From positions 1,673,465-1,737,464 of the forward strand of contig JADKAA010000024.1 of NCBI GenBank assembly GCA_016715465.1: a DNA stretch of 64,000 nucleotides, given 5' to 3'. Shown here piece by piece: positions 34,901-45,850 of this stretch. The notes beneath the pieces are model-generated. The model had not been told where the DNA came from. It ran no database searches and worked only from the letters and a program-made list of their open reading frames with translations. The translations under genes were made by a program, and so were the position numbers. This stretch comes from Saprospiraceae bacterium (GTDB lineage Bacteria; Bacteroidota; Bacteroidia; Chitinophagales; Saprospiraceae). Position 1 is the first letter of the stretch; the number at the start of each line of letters is the position of its first letter.

Positions 34901-35856
34901 TAATAACAACCATCGATGCTTTGCCAATAGCCTCAATCAGCGGCACACTTGATTTTTGTGACGGCAGCAGCACCCTTTTAACGGCAGATGGAGGAATTAG
35001 CTTTCTATGGGAAAATATGAGTACGAATGCCATGCGCAGCGTTAACACAGCATCTGTCTTTACAGTGCAGGTCACTGACATCAATGGCTGTACCGATACA
35101 GAAAGTGTGATCACAACCATTAACTCTCTACCTGTCGTGGATGCAGGTACATACGGACCGGTATGCGTGGATGCAGCAGATATAATTTTGGGTGGCACAC
35201 CCCTGGGTGGAAGCTGGATGGGATTTGGCACCACTGGAAATAATTTTGATCCTTCAGTGGGAACACAAACATTATTTTATAGCTACACAGATGGAAATTT
35301 ATGCACCAACAGCGATATGGTCACCATTACTGTAAATAATCTTCCTACGGCCCTGATTTCGCAAACTACTGGCTGTGGTGGTGGTAGCATTGACTTGTTG
35401 GCTGCCGGTGGCACATCTTTTTTGTGGGAAGACAATTCTACCAATCCATTGAGGACAGTAACCATGTCGGGAACTTATTCGGTAACAGTAACAGATGCCA
35501 ATGGTTGCTCTGATACAGAAAGCATCAGTGCCAATACAGGTTCTTCTCCCATCGTAATCAACAACGGTGGCTGTTTTACTACAGTAGCAGCTGCCCTCGC
35601 CGCCGCCGTGAGCGGAGACATCATTGACATTTTCGCCGGAACCTATTCAGAATCATTCATTGTTCCGGAAGGGGTCACCTTAAGGATAAATGCCGGAACA
35701 GCTGTCTTTAATGCGGGAGGAACCGTTTGTAATAATGGCATCATAGAACTTAATGGGGGCAGTTTTCAGAATGCCGGTGTTTATTCGGGCACAGGCAACT
35801 TTTTTGGGGCATTTATAAATTCAGTAGGTGGCAGTGTCAGACCTGGCGGGTGTTGA
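31960..35856 (+). CDS. Secreted tandem-repeat adhesin without a type A sorting domain
   Basis: The protein is 1298 aa; signal peptide MKHFFCIVFLLLTINSFSQ at ATG 31960. Residues 20-430 form two beta-rich domains and an Ig-like module ('YQWHSNGSNSNMGG...YYCVVTGTCG'). From about 437 to 1057 lie nine 69-aa PKD/Ig-like repeats of the pattern 'ISGDLSICxGSSNILTASGGDTYLWDDMSTNAMRSVNTASTFTVQVTDxNGCTDTESVTT', then two more divergent ones. The C-terminus (about 1200-1298) has a short beta-helix-like segment ending 'NSVGGSVRPGGC'. There is no 'PNP' start or 'KLVK'-like end of a T9SS type A domain, and no type B domain. DNA of the repeats is nearly identical every third unit. Confidence 0.9.
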   Translation: MKHFFCIVFLLLTINSFSQSIFTNPISGTNPNTSNPYTTGQVVATNIAVSGIGRGSGISGQNASDRYNADQWNLAALDANDYFYFTVTPNAGYSINLASFVYTSQASGSGPVNVALRSSIDNYANNIGSATVSGTTITLSASQYQNISTAVTFRLYAWGGSNVNGTFSVNSFTFNGTVENCTNTGNTSSSGIFESYAVVGGTYYDLQNNTGNPDFQGYDLGSFNQGGTLTFSGGEIKTYKNSGDNFCGGRIWYSVYPAAGSPSTFNFVALAFNANLPNPGDQKWVNTSNPTNVLTALAPGNYKLAVYVDASGNLNGGASCGCTLFKLQNNANNYWIADFSVCTPPSISGAPLTSQNVCKDATPTNLEVTASGSGLTYQWHSNGSNSNMGGSPVNMATSNTYTPPTDVAGQFFYYCVVTGTCGTATSMPATVNVNALPIAVIMGTLSFCPGNSTTLTASGGDTYLWDDMTTNAMRVVNAASTFTVQVTDLNGCTDTESVTTLIYTSPTAVISGDLSICAGSSNILTASGGDTYLWEDMTTNAMRSVNTASTFTVQVTDINGCTDTESVTTSINALPVAVISGDLSICSGSSNILTASGGDTYLWDDMSTNAMRSVNTAAIFTVQVTDGNGCTDSESVTTTIDASPMASISGVLSFCPGNSTTLTASGGDTYLWDDMTTNAMRVVNAASTFTVQVTDLNGCTDTESVTTLIYTSPTAVISGDLTICAGSSNILTASGGDTYLWDNMSTNAMRSVNTASTFTVQVTDINGCTDTESVTTSINALPIAVISGDLSICSGSSNILTASGGDTYLWDDMSTNAMRSVNTAAIFTVQVTDGNGCTDSESVTTTIDASPMASISGVLSFCPGNSTTLTASGGDTYLWDDMTTNAMRVINAASTFTVQVTDLNGCTDTESVTTLIYTSPTAVISGDLTICAGSSNILTASGGDTYLWDNMSTNAMRSVNTASTFTVQVTDINGCTDSESVITTIDALPIASISGTLDFCDGSSTLLTADGGISFLWENMSTNAMRSVNTASVFTVQVTDINGCTDTESVITTINSLPVVDAGTYGPVCVDAADIILGGTPLGGSWMGFGTTGNNFDPSVGTQTLFYSYTDGNLCTNSDMVTITVNNLPTALISQTTGCGGGSIDLLAAGGTSFLWEDNSTNPLRTVTMSGTYSVTVTDANGCSDTESISANTGSSPIVINNGGCFTTVAAALAAAVSGDIIDIFAGTYSESFIVPEGVTLRINAGTAVFNAGGTVCNNGIIELNGGSFQNAGVYSGTGNFFGAFINSVGGSVRPGGC
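33276..35130 (+). repeat. Higher-order tandem repeat: 621 bp (3 x 207 bp)
   Basis: The marker CTTAGTTTTTGCCCAGG recurs at 33292, 33913 and 34534, exactly 621 bases apart. Each 621-bp block contains three 207-bp units (A, B, C) that differ from each other more than the same unit differs between blocks. The order is A-B-C, A-B-C, A-B, then one divergent unit. Confidence 0.93.
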
Positions 35857-36688
35857 AAAAAAAGTAAATATGAACTTTCAGGAAATTCTGATGAGAAGTA
35901 GGGAAACTAAATTGGATAAACGTTTATGATGTTAGATTCTTTATCTACCTAAAATTAAAAAATATTTTAAAAATTGATTCCTTGGCATACCTTAAAGAAG
36001 GATTTAACAAAAGAGTGCAAAATTTAAATATTGAGTGATTGAACTTTTAATTGTGTAAAATGAAACTCTGGCATATGCTTTGCTGTGAATCTTAAGTTAT
36101 AGCTTGACTAACGCACAGGATGTCAGGAACTGGAGATTGTTGAAATCGGTGGAAAGTATCGATTTTGGCTTAAAAAGAGCCTAAATTAGGATGATTTTGG
36201 CCTCAAAATGACCCATTCAAGGGCAATAGATGGAAAAAATATTTATTTTTTAATAGCTTGTAAACCAGTAATTTGATTAAATTTTTCAATAATGTTTAAC
36301 AATTAATTTTCATTTTACATGAAAATGTAAGAAAAAATACATTTATTTGTGAGATTAAACAATCCGGGAAATCTGACAACAAATCAAATCCATTTGGTAT
36401 CGATTTGTTGTTTTGGGTTATATAAAAACTGAGAAAATAGAACATGACGAACCACTATCCAAGACTGAACTCCGAATCAGAAAAATCCTGCCCTTTCTTT
36501 ATACAGAGAATTGCATTTAAGTTTTCCTGCAACAAACATTTGTTGTTTGGAATATTTTCATGTAATCAAAGTGAAATTCAGTTTAACTTATCAATTAATT
36601 AATTTCCGAACCAATGACAGCGAATATCAACATAAGACATAGTCGAAATATAATGATAAAAACCATTCACAATTCAAACAATCTCATT
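35857..36688. other. Intergenic region upstream of the giant adhesin
   Basis: No gene is seen in about 800 bases of AT-rich sequence. A 10-bp inverted repeat, ACAACAAATC (36376-36385) with GATTTGTTGT (36402-36411), followed by TTTGGG, could be a weak terminator or a regulatory hairpin. Confidence 0.5.
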
Positions 36689-39600
36689 ATGGAAAAAGGT
36701 TTACTTTTTAATCTCAGAGAAAAGTTGCTTTTAAGCTTTTTATTAATTGGCTTCTCTCTCTTTAACGCCATTGATGTCAATGCAGCGTGCCCCGGATCAT
36801 ATAATTCCCTTACGTTTGGCACGTACACAGGTATGGGCGATGTGGACATCGAGATCGGAGGTGTCATGACAAACCATGATACCATCATTGTTACCGGTAA
36901 TGCAAACATCACTGGAGATACTCTCAACCTGAGTATCTGTAACACATTTTCTCCGGTCAACGGAACTACGGTTACCTTTTGGAATACCGGTGGTACCCTG
37001 ACGGGAACATTTTTTGATGTGAACATCACGGGTAATGGGTCAAACCTTTCCAATTGGATTGTGAGATATGATTGGCCAAATCTTGGTGACATTTCTGCCT
37101 ATTATTGCGGCGTGTCTGTGGCCATCGCGCCAATTACCGGTTTGGAATTGTGCGTGGGTACGCAATTTGGTTTCATCGCCAATAAAACACCGGGAGCAAC
37201 GGTAGTTACAAATTACACCTGGACTACAGATAATGCAATGTCCGTGTTCAGTGATAATAATTCTCCGGCTGCCTCTAGTATTGACTTTACACCTGGAACC
37301 GCCACCCCTTTTGCTTCTGCCGATACCTTGATCGTGGCCATGACCACAGACCAGGGTTGTGTGGTTTATGATACCGTTGAAATCCAGGTTAATCCGGACA
37401 TTCTTGTGGATGTAACCTTAAATCCTTCGGGATCTGTTCCAAGTGAAATGTGTGAAAATGGAAGTTTAAATTTGAAGGGTACAGGATCAGGTGGTAATTC
37501 ATCACTCAATTATTCATGGGACGTATATGTAAATAACATTGCCGGTTTCGCCGCCAATTTCTTTACCAACCCCGTGAGCCTGAATAACAATACGGGAATG
37601 ACCACCACCACGTTCTCAATTCCTCCGGGAACCATCTCTGGAATCACTACCATAGAAATCGTTTTGAATGTGGATGATGCCACTACCTGCGAGTCTGCAG
37701 ATACAGTGACCATCACCGTAGTGCCAGAACCGGATATTGCGCTGGTTACAGGCCCAACTTCACCGGTTTGTTCAGGAGTTCCTGACAACGTTAGTTTTAC
37801 CGTTTCAAATCCAAACGGCAACGGTGATACTTTCTACTGGACAGCTAGTTATGGTCTTGCATCAGGCAATGGTTCCGGTTGTACTTCAGGTACAACCATC
37901 TTGGATACGGTCACAAATCTTACCAATGCTCCTATTGTAGTAACATATACAGTTTGGGCTTCAACAACCATCAATGGTGATGATTGCGGTGATGGATGTT
38001 TGTCAACCACACCCATCTCAGTCCTTGTAACCATCCTTCCTGAACCGGTTGTTGCAAGCGCTACGACAACGGTGTGCAGCGATGAAATGGTTGGATTAAA
38101 TTTTGGCGACGATGTAGATGGGCCAGCTGTCGTAAGCTATAATATTGTAAACATTGATGACAATGGCTTAAGTGGTGCAATTACCAATGCCACAACAGGT
38201 GCGGGTCAGGCAGCCAATGCCATTTTTAATGATACCTGGACGAATACCACATCTGGTGATGTTGATGTTACTTATTATGTGGTTACAACTGACGGTACTT
38301 GTCTGGGTGATACATTTACAATAACAGTAACGGTTAATCCGGAGCCGGTAGGTGTAAATGATACCGATGAAACCTGCAGTGATGTAGCTTTGGCTTATGA
38401 TCTTCAAGATAATGTGGATAATCTTGGAAATGCAGTTAGTAGCACATTCAGTTGGGTAGCCACTCCAAATCCAAATGTGACTGGTGAAAGCACCGTAGCA
38501 GTCTTAACAAATACAATAAACGATGTTTTGACAAATGTGACAGGATCACCCGAAGTTGTCATTTATACGGTAACACCAACAAGTAACCCAGAGAGTTGTT
38601 TGGGAAGTTCATTTACAGTTACGGTTACGGTAAATCCAGAACCAGTAGGTTTGAATGATACCGATGAAACCTGCAGCGGCGTTGCATTGGCTTATGATCT
38701 CCAGAACAATGTAGATGTCTTGGGTAATGGTGTAGTAAGCACTTTCAGTTGGGTAGCTACTCCAAATCCAAATGTGACAGGTGAAAGTCTAATAGCACAA
38801 AGTGGTGATATCGATGATGTTTTAATTAATACAACGGGTTCACCGGAAGTTGTCATTTACACTGTTATTCCTGCTAGTACCTCAGAGGGCTGTGTGGGAA
38901 GTTCATTTACAATTACAGTTACGGTAAATCCTGAACCTGTTGGTCTGAATGATACAGAGGTGACATGCAGCGATGTAGCTTTGACTTATGATCTTCAAAA
39001 TAATGTAAATACATTGGGTAATGGCGTTACAAGCACATTCAGTTGGGTAGCAGCGGATAATCCAAATGTAACAGGTGAAAGTTTAACACCGGTTCTTACG
39101 GGTACGATCACAGATTTGTTGAATAATGTGACAAGTAATCCGGAAATTGTGGTTTACACCGTAACCCCAACCAGTTCTCCGGAAAATTGTGAAGGTGCTC
39201 CTTTCACCATCACCGTAACCGTTAATCCAGAACCGGTTGTGGCTCCTCAGAATGAAGAAGTATGTAGCGACGAAACCTTTAACTTCCTCATAGACGATGA
39301 TGTTGACGGTCCATCTGCTACCACCTATAATATTACAAACATAAATATGAACGGCTTGACCCCAAGTGGAGCAAGTGTCACCCAGGCCATAATTGGAACT
39401 GACAATATTGGTCTTCAGACATTTAGTGGTCCCTTGGGAAGAGAATTCACGGTAACCGTCCCCGTAACCATTTCTCAATTGGGTGCTTTTGACAGCAATC
39501 AGGATGGTTTCAACCTGCCCATTACCGTGGGTATCATCAGAACTGACAATGTACCATTTGCAGGACCAGAAGTCTTTACCGGTTCTTTAGATCCATTTGG

Positions 39601-40183
39601 ATCAGATGGTAAACACAGAATGCGCAACATAGCACCAGTCATTTTACCTCCTGGGGTTTACCGAATTGTGGCCGCTGGCTATGGCGCAGGGGAACCGAAT
39701 GGAAATGAAAACAGTGGAAACGCAGCTACTACAACAAGTCCAATAGGTGGTTTGACCTATGGTGGTTCTTTTTATAGCGTAGGCGCTTATGGTTTACCTC
39801 TGGTTCCAGATGCAGGTACTACTTATCATGCGGGAACATTTGGTGTTGCTACGCCAATTACTACAGGCAATGGTTTCTCATCATATGCTTTATTTACACA
39901 CGCTTATACCAACGTTACACCAAATCCGGTGGATGTAGTTTATACAGTTGTACCGGTAAGTGCTTTGGGATGCGAAGGTGATCCTTTCACCGTTACAGTT
40001 ACGGTAAATCCGGAACCGGTTGTTCTTGATCAAACAGCAACCATTTGCAGCGATGTTGCGATTGCAGTTACTTTAGGTGATGATCCTGACGGTCCGTCTG
40101 CAGTTACTTATGACATTACTTCCATTGATAACGGAGGACTGGTGAAAGTACAACACCACAAACCGGTTTTGCCAATTCAGTAA
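36689..40183 (+). CDS. Giant adhesin, N-terminal fragment (PKD-like repeats)
   Basis: This is the N-terminal part of a gene that I read as running to 49545. ATG 36689 gives signal peptide MEKGLLFNLREKLLLSFLLIGFSLFNAIDVNA; upstream in-frame ATGs at 36614 and 36653 would add a polar lead. After a unique domain ('CPGSYNSLTFGTYTG...') come PKD-like modules, most clearly those starting 'VNPEPVGLNDTDETCSDVALAYDLQNNVD' at about 38335, 38631 and 38928 (period about 297 bases, 99 aa). A further long module follows ('MNGLTPSGASV...', 39340-39900). The frame fails after about 40143 ('SIDNGGLV'), where homology to the next repeat continues through many indels. It is a surface adhesin; the ligand is unknown. 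Confidence 0.85.
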   Translation: MEKGLLFNLREKLLLSFLLIGFSLFNAIDVNAACPGSYNSLTFGTYTGMGDVDIEIGGVMTNHDTIIVTGNANITGDTLNLSICNTFSPVNGTTVTFWNTGGTLTGTFFDVNITGNGSNLSNWIVRYDWPNLGDISAYYCGVSVAIAPITGLELCVGTQFGFIANKTPGATVVTNYTWTTDNAMSVFSDNNSPAASSIDFTPGTATPFASADTLIVAMTTDQGCVVYDTVEIQVNPDILVDVTLNPSGSVPSEMCENGSLNLKGTGSGGNSSLNYSWDVYVNNIAGFAANFFTNPVSLNNNTGMTTTTFSIPPGTISGITTIEIVLNVDDATTCESADTVTITVVPEPDIALVTGPTSPVCSGVPDNVSFTVSNPNGNGDTFYWTASYGLASGNGSGCTSGTTILDTVTNLTNAPIVVTYTVWASTTINGDDCGDGCLSTTPISVLVTILPEPVVASATTTVCSDEMVGLNFGDDVDGPAVVSYNIVNIDDNGLSGAITNATTGAGQAANAIFNDTWTNTTSGDVDVTYYVVTTDGTCLGDTFTITVTVNPEPVGVNDTDETCSDVALAYDLQDNVDNLGNAVSSTFSWVATPNPNVTGESTVAVLTNTINDVLTNVTGSPEVVIYTVTPTSNPESCLGSSFTVTVTVNPEPVGLNDTDETCSGVALAYDLQNNVDVLGNGVVSTFSWVATPNPNVTGESLIAQSGDIDDVLINTTGSPEVVIYTVIPASTSEGCVGSSFTITVTVNPEPVGLNDTEVTCSDVALTYDLQNNVNTLGNGVTSTFSWVAADNPNVTGESLTPVLTGTITDLLNNVTSNPEIVVYTVTPTSSPENCEGAPFTITVTVNPEPVVAPQNEEVCSDETFNFLIDDDVDGPSATTYNITNINMNGLTPSGASVTQAIIGTDNIGLQTFSGPLGREFTVTVPVTISQLGAFDSNQDGFNLPITVGIIRTDNVPFAGPEVFTGSLDPFGSDGKHRMRNIAPVILPPGVYRIVAAGYGAGEPNGNENSGNAATTTSPIGGLTYGGSFYSVGAYGLPLVPDAGTTYHAGTFGVATPITTGNGFSSYALFTHAYTNVTPNPVDVVYTVVPVSALGCEGDPFTVTVTVNPEPVVLDQTATICSDVAIAVTLGDDPDGPSAVTYDITSIDNGGLVKVQHHKPVLPIQ

Positions 40184-41175
40184 TAGGATGATGCTTGGAC
40201 GAATACCATCAGGGTCAGATCAAACGATAGTTATATACTGTAACGCCTACGAGCGTGGATGGTTGTGCTGGTGATACGTTCACCGTGACAGTTACCATCA
40301 ATTCCAGAACCTGAGGGTTAATGATTCAAATGTACGGCTTGTAGTGATGTGGCCTTAAACGTATGACCTCAGGCAAATGATGGATGATTTAGGAACTGGC
40401 TACTTAGTAATTTTACTGGTTGCAACTGCAAATTCAAATGTAACCGGCCAAAGCAGTTAGCCTCAGTCAAGGGTGATCTTATGCCAACTCTTGTGAATGT
40501 GACCAATGTGGATCAATGAAACACCACCGTAACTCCACAGCGAAGCAAATAACTGTGAAGGAGCTGAATTTACAAACGGTTACTGTTCAAGAACCACAAG
40601 GATTCAACGATGTAGCTGAAACTTGCACCGATGTGGCTTGAATCAGACTTGCAAGCGAATGTAGATGACATAAGTAATGGTTTAGGTGATGATATTGACA
40701 GCCCGGTGATTTCACCTGGATTCTATTGTATGATAATACCAATGTTCCAGGTGAAGTTTGACTCCAGCAACTGGTATAACATTCAACATATGGAAATTGT
40801 GAATGACGATGACCAATAAGACCAATCGACGTATATACTTTACAAAACCATACCAGTGTTGCAATGGCTGCAAGGCAATACATTCACAGTAACACTAACC
40901 ATCAACCCGGAACCACAAGTTAACGCCCAGAAGAAACTTGTTTGCAATGACGGCCTATGACTTAACACTTGGAAACGATGTAGATGGACTCACTATGGTG
41001 GAAATGGCGTGCTAAGTAATTTTACCTGGAAAGCCTTAGATAAATCCAAATGTTACCGGTTAAAGCACAACGTCTCAATTCAGGAAATTGCGGATGATGC
41101 AGACAATATTGTGAATGTACCGACATGATGAAATAGTAATATATACAGTGGCACCGGTAAGTGCGCTTACAGTTG
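40184..41175 (+). pseudogene. Giant adhesin, indel-riddled repeat block
   Basis: No frame is open here, yet pieces of the same PKD-like repeat can be read in all three plus-strand frames in the right order: 'GCAGDTFTVTVTIN', 'ACSDVA', 'NSNVTG', 'NNCEGAEF', 'ETCTDVA', 'LQANVDD', 'EGNTFTITVTIHPEP'. The block therefore encodes about 3.5 repeats with a frame break roughly every few dozen bases plus substitutions. Both flanks are clean. It is likely unpolished consensus rather than biological decay; see findings. Confidence 0.75.
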
Positions 41176-43340
41176 TGAAGGAAATACCTTTACCATCACA
41201 GTTACCATTCATCCTGAGCCAGTAGTTCTCAACCAAACCGTTGGTCCACTTTGTTCGGACATTGAGTTTGGCGTTAACTACAATGGTGATCCGGGCATCA
41301 GCCCGCTTACCTATAACCTGATCTCCATCAGCAATCCAGGTGGTTTGACACCAAGGGATTCAGTAGAAACTGCAGGAACAACAGGCATGACAGCCGATGA
41401 CCTTGCCGACGATGCATGGACAAATATTACCAATGCCAACCAAACCTTGATATATACCGTTGAACCGGTTTCACCTGACGGTTGTGAAGGTGCACCATTT
41501 TACGGTTACCATTACCGTTCGTCCGGAACCGGTTGTCAACGACATCGTTGCAGATCCAGCTTGTTCCAGAGTAAACATTGGTGCAACCAGCACTTTGCCA
41601 GCAGCAGGTTTAAACATTGCCGTTGGAACTTACCGTTGGGCAAGTCTATCAATCCCTGCGCCACTTGCAGCTACAGGATCAGCTGAGAGTGTAATTGCAG
41701 TTGGTTTAGCAGGTATTAATTCATCAAATACAGCCAATTATCCATTTGACCTGGCAAATACCGGGATTTTCGCAGGTGGACGCAGAGCCATCATCAATAA
41801 TGACGATTTCTCAAATTATACATCTTTTATAGATACTGTTACTTATAGCATTATTCCTATTGGTGCAGCTCCTGGTTTCTGCGTAGGTGATACATTTACC
41901 GTTAAAGCTGAAATTAACCCAGAACCAGTTGGCCCGGTCACTCCGGTTTCAGAAACCACATGTTCAGGGGTTACCTTCTCTTATGACTTAAATGAATATT
42001 TGACAAACATTGGTAACTATCCGGATCCTTCCGACGATGACCTGGAAGATGTAACATTCAACTGGGAAATTACAGCCATGTCTCCACTGCCTTTCGCAGT
42101 TGGTGCAGCCATTGGTGATGTGGGTTCAGGTTTATTCCTTACGGACAATGTAACCAACATCGTGAACTACCCATTGACTGTAACGTATGAAGTAACTCCA
42201 ACTTCTTATCTGGGATGTGATGGCGACCCATTCTTAGTAAATGTGGTTGTCAATAATAATCCTGATGTAAATATGAATCCGAATGGTGACCTTACACTAT
42301 GTCAGGGTGAAGAAAGGACTTTACTTGGTATTGTGCTTCCGGCTGGTTCTTATAACTACAGTTGGACAATAACAAGCGCAATGCCTGGCAATGCCTCACT
42401 TTTAAATGCAAATTCATTGTCACCGGTGCTTACAGCTCAAACAGACAATACCAATAGCATTACTGTTCAGTTCAAAGTAACGGATGCAACAACAGGCTGC
42501 AGCGACAGTGTAAATACTACATTTACCATCCTGCCGCTGCCAACTTTTGCAGCTGGTGAACCATCGGATCTTGAGGCTTGCGCTTCAGTATTAAATGGCC
42601 TTCAGGGTACATTTAACCTGAACAGCAGTTCGCCAACTACAGTAGGTACCATTACTTACCATGTTTCTGAATCAGATGCATTGGCTGGCATTGGTGCCAT
42701 TCCAAATACAGCCACTTACAATGGAACAAATGGACAGGAAGTATGGGTAAGATTGACAGGTGCAAATGGTTGTTATACCATTGAAAGCATCATCTTAACC
42801 GTTAATCCGCTTCCAACAGTAACCATTGCGGGTGACCTGGAAATTTGTGTGGGTGAGTCCACCACGCTTACAGCTGCCGGTGGTGACACCTATCTTTGGA
42901 GCAATACGGATGCAACGGCTGCCACTACCGTTAGTCCGGTACTGACTACTTTATATACCGTGACTGTAACCAGTGCTGACGGTTGTACCAACACGGCTTC
43001 AGTGACAGTAGTAGTTCATCCATTGCCAACAGCAACGATATCAGCTTCTGATAATTTGATTTGTGTAGGTGAATCTACAACCCTTACAGCGGGTGGAGGA
43101 TCTACATATCTATGGTCAACAGCCGCTGTAACTGCGGCAATAACCGTAAGCCCTGTAGCAAATACATTATATACCGTTACCGTTACCGATGTGTACGGTT
43201 GCACCAATACGGCTTCAATGACCATTAACGTAAGTCCGGCAATGACCTGGGCTTCCGTTACTTCAACTTCAACATCTTGTTTTGGAGGCGACGATGGTAC
43301 CGTTTCAGCGACAGCAACTGGTGGAACACCAGTGATCACT
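41176..43340 (+). CDS. Giant adhesin, second fragment (PKD-like and Ig-like modules)
   Basis: The frame is clean from about 41176 ('NTFTITVTIHPEPVVLNQTVGPLCSD') to a T4 run at 41498-41501. One extra T shifts 'GCEGAPF' away from 'TVTITVRPEPVVNDIVADPAC', which continues in the next frame. Downstream are further PKD-like modules, a Thr-rich 'LTLCQGEERTLLGIVLP' module, and a 'FAxGEPxDLEACASVLNGLQGTFNL' module that recurs at 44190. Two 'ITVAGDLEICVGESTTLTAAGGDTYLW' Ig-like repeats then lead into the first SprB-type repeat ('SCFGGDDGTVSATATGGTP'), where the frame is lost again at 43339-43341. Confidence 0.8.
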
Positions 43341-45850
43341 ATGCTTGGGAAGATGGCGACGGAAATCCAGTGGGTACAACCAATTTGGAAGCCGGAACCT
43401 ACCACGTAACCGCAACTGATGCTGCAGGATGTACGATCGAATCTCTTGTGGTGGTTTCAGAACCATCAGAATTGACCATCACAGGCCTTATCATTACCGA
43501 CGTGAATTGCAATGGTGGTAACGATGGTTCTGCATTTGGTCTGGTATCAGGAGGTACACCAAAAGTTGAAGGATATATCATAACCGTTCAGGGTTCAGGT
43601 GCCCCAGAAACCACAACTGACTTTGGATTCAATTTCAGCGACCTTGTGGCTGATGGATATGAGTTAACTATTGAAGATTCTTTAGGATGTACCATCACCA
43701 CGACCTTCACGATCAACGAACCTACCGCAATTCTGGTTACAGCTACCGCTACTGATGCTCCTTGTTTCGGTGGTAACGGCGAAATAACTGGAAATGCATC
43801 TGGTGGAACTCCGGGATATACTTACTTTATTGACTATCCAAATGACGGACAGGCTTCACCGGTGTTCAGCGCACCAGAAGGAACTTACACCCTGGTTGTT
43901 GAGGATACCAACGATTGTACTGCATCCACTTCAGTGACTGTGGGAGAACCTGCAGAATTAGACCTTAGCACTACTCAAACCAATGAAACATGTGCAGGTG
44001 AGGAAGATGGTTCTATTACAGTAGATGCAACTGGAGGAACTCCGGGTTATACTTACGAGTGGAGCGATGGACAAACTACAGCTATAGCTACCGGATTAGC
44101 TGCCGGAATGTACACAGTGACTGTTACAGATAATAATGGATGTACTACTACCATCAGTGCTACATTGACCAATAATCCATTACCAACCTTTGCAACAGGA
44201 GAACCATTTGATCTTGAAGCTTGTGCAACCGTACAAAATGGCTTACAGGGATCATTTGATTTGACAGATGCCATTGTATCCACTTTGGGAACCATTACTT
44301 ACCACGTATCTCAATCAGATGCAACGGATGGAATTGGTGCAATAGGCAATACAACAACCTATACAGGAAACGACGGACAGGAAGTTTGGGTTAGGGTAGT
44401 AGATGGCAACGGCTGTTTTGCAGTTGGAAACCTGATACTGACCGTAAATCCACTTCCGGTAGCTTCAATAGCTGGTGATCTTGAAATTTGTAATGGAGAA
44501 TCAACCACGCTTACCGCATCAGGAGGTACAGGATATGCCTGGAGTTCAGGTGACAACACCGCAGTTACAACCGTGAGCCCTGTTGTAACAACGGCTTATA
44601 CCGTCACCGTTACTGATGCCAATGGCTGCCAAAGCACGGCAACCGTAACCGTCGTTGTCAATCAATTACCTGTGGCTACCATAGCTGCTACTGATATGGT
44701 AATATGTTTGGGTGAAAACACAACCCTGACAGCAAGTGGCGGTTCAACCTACGCATGGTCAACTTTGGAAAATACAGCGAGCATTACTGTAAGTCCTGTT
44801 GTTAATACGACTTATACAGTGACAGTTACAGACATCGAAGGCTGTCAGTCTTCAGCTTCTAAACTGATTTCCATTAGCCCTGCCATGACTTGGGATGTAG
44901 CAGAAGCTACTGACGCGAGTTGTTACGGTGGAAATGATGGTTCAGTGTCCGCTACAGTATTGGGAGGAACAGCTCCTGTTACCTTCGCATGGGAAGACGG
45001 AGACGGAAACCCTGTAGGTACTACAAACCTGGAAGCCGGTACTTACCATGTAACAGCCACAGACAACGAAGGCTGCTCAATTGATACCTTACTGGTTGTA
45101 GGTCAGCCTACCCAGATAGAAATATTTAATCTCCTTCTTACAAATGTAATATGTAATGGAGATACTACAGGATCCGCTTTTGCAACCATCATCGGTGGTA
45201 CGCCATCAATGAATACAGGATACACGGTTACCATTCAGGGTTCTGGTGCTCCTCAGGTACAAAATGACTTTGGATTCTATTTTGCCAACTTACCTGCAGA
45301 TGGATATGAGGTCACAGTGGAAGATTCACTGGGCTGCACCATCACTGCGGTATTTACAATTACAGAACCAACCCCACTTGTGGTGACAGGCACTACCGAT
45401 GATGCACTTTGTGCTGGTGGTTTGGGTACCATTACGGCATTTGCATCTGGTGGAACTACAGGGTACTTGTTCTTTATTGACTTCCCTAACGATCCACAAG
45501 CTTCACCTGTATTCAATGCAGTGGCTGGCACTTACAACCTCGTTGTAGAAGATTCACACTCTTGCAGGGATACCGTGGAAGTAATCGTAGGTGAGCCTGC
45601 AGCATTGGCATTAACAACTTCAACTACAAATGAAACTTGTGAAGATGCAAATGATGGTACAGCTACAGTAGCAGTAGGCGGAGGTACTCCGGGATATACC
45701 TACGTATGGAGTAATGGCCAGACTACGGCCATTGCAACCGGACTCGGTGAAGGCTCTTATACCGTGACTGTAACAGACATAAATGGATGCTCAGCTACCG
45801 CAACAGTTGCAGTGGCACTGACAGGTCCCATCCGCTCCTACAGTGGTACA
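43341..45850 (+). CDS. Giant adhesin, third fragment (SprB-type repeats)
   Basis: After a probable one-base loss near 43340, the frame resumes with 'YAWEDGDGNPVGTTNLEAGTYHVTATDAAGC'. The fragment is dominated by SprB repeats ('CNGGNDGSAFGLVSGGTP', 'CFGGNGEITGNASGGTPGYTYFIDYPNDGQASPVF', 'CAGEEDGSITVDATGGTPGYTYEWSDGQTTAIATGL'), each ending in a 'Y/V-VTxTDxxGC' strand. A set of four SprB modules and two Ig-like modules is then repeated as a block (43277-44160 resembles 44880-45810). SprB repeats are known from the gliding adhesin of Flavobacterium and many T9SS substrates. The frame breaks at about 45838-45850 before 'WVAPTITDNC'. Confidence 0.8.
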
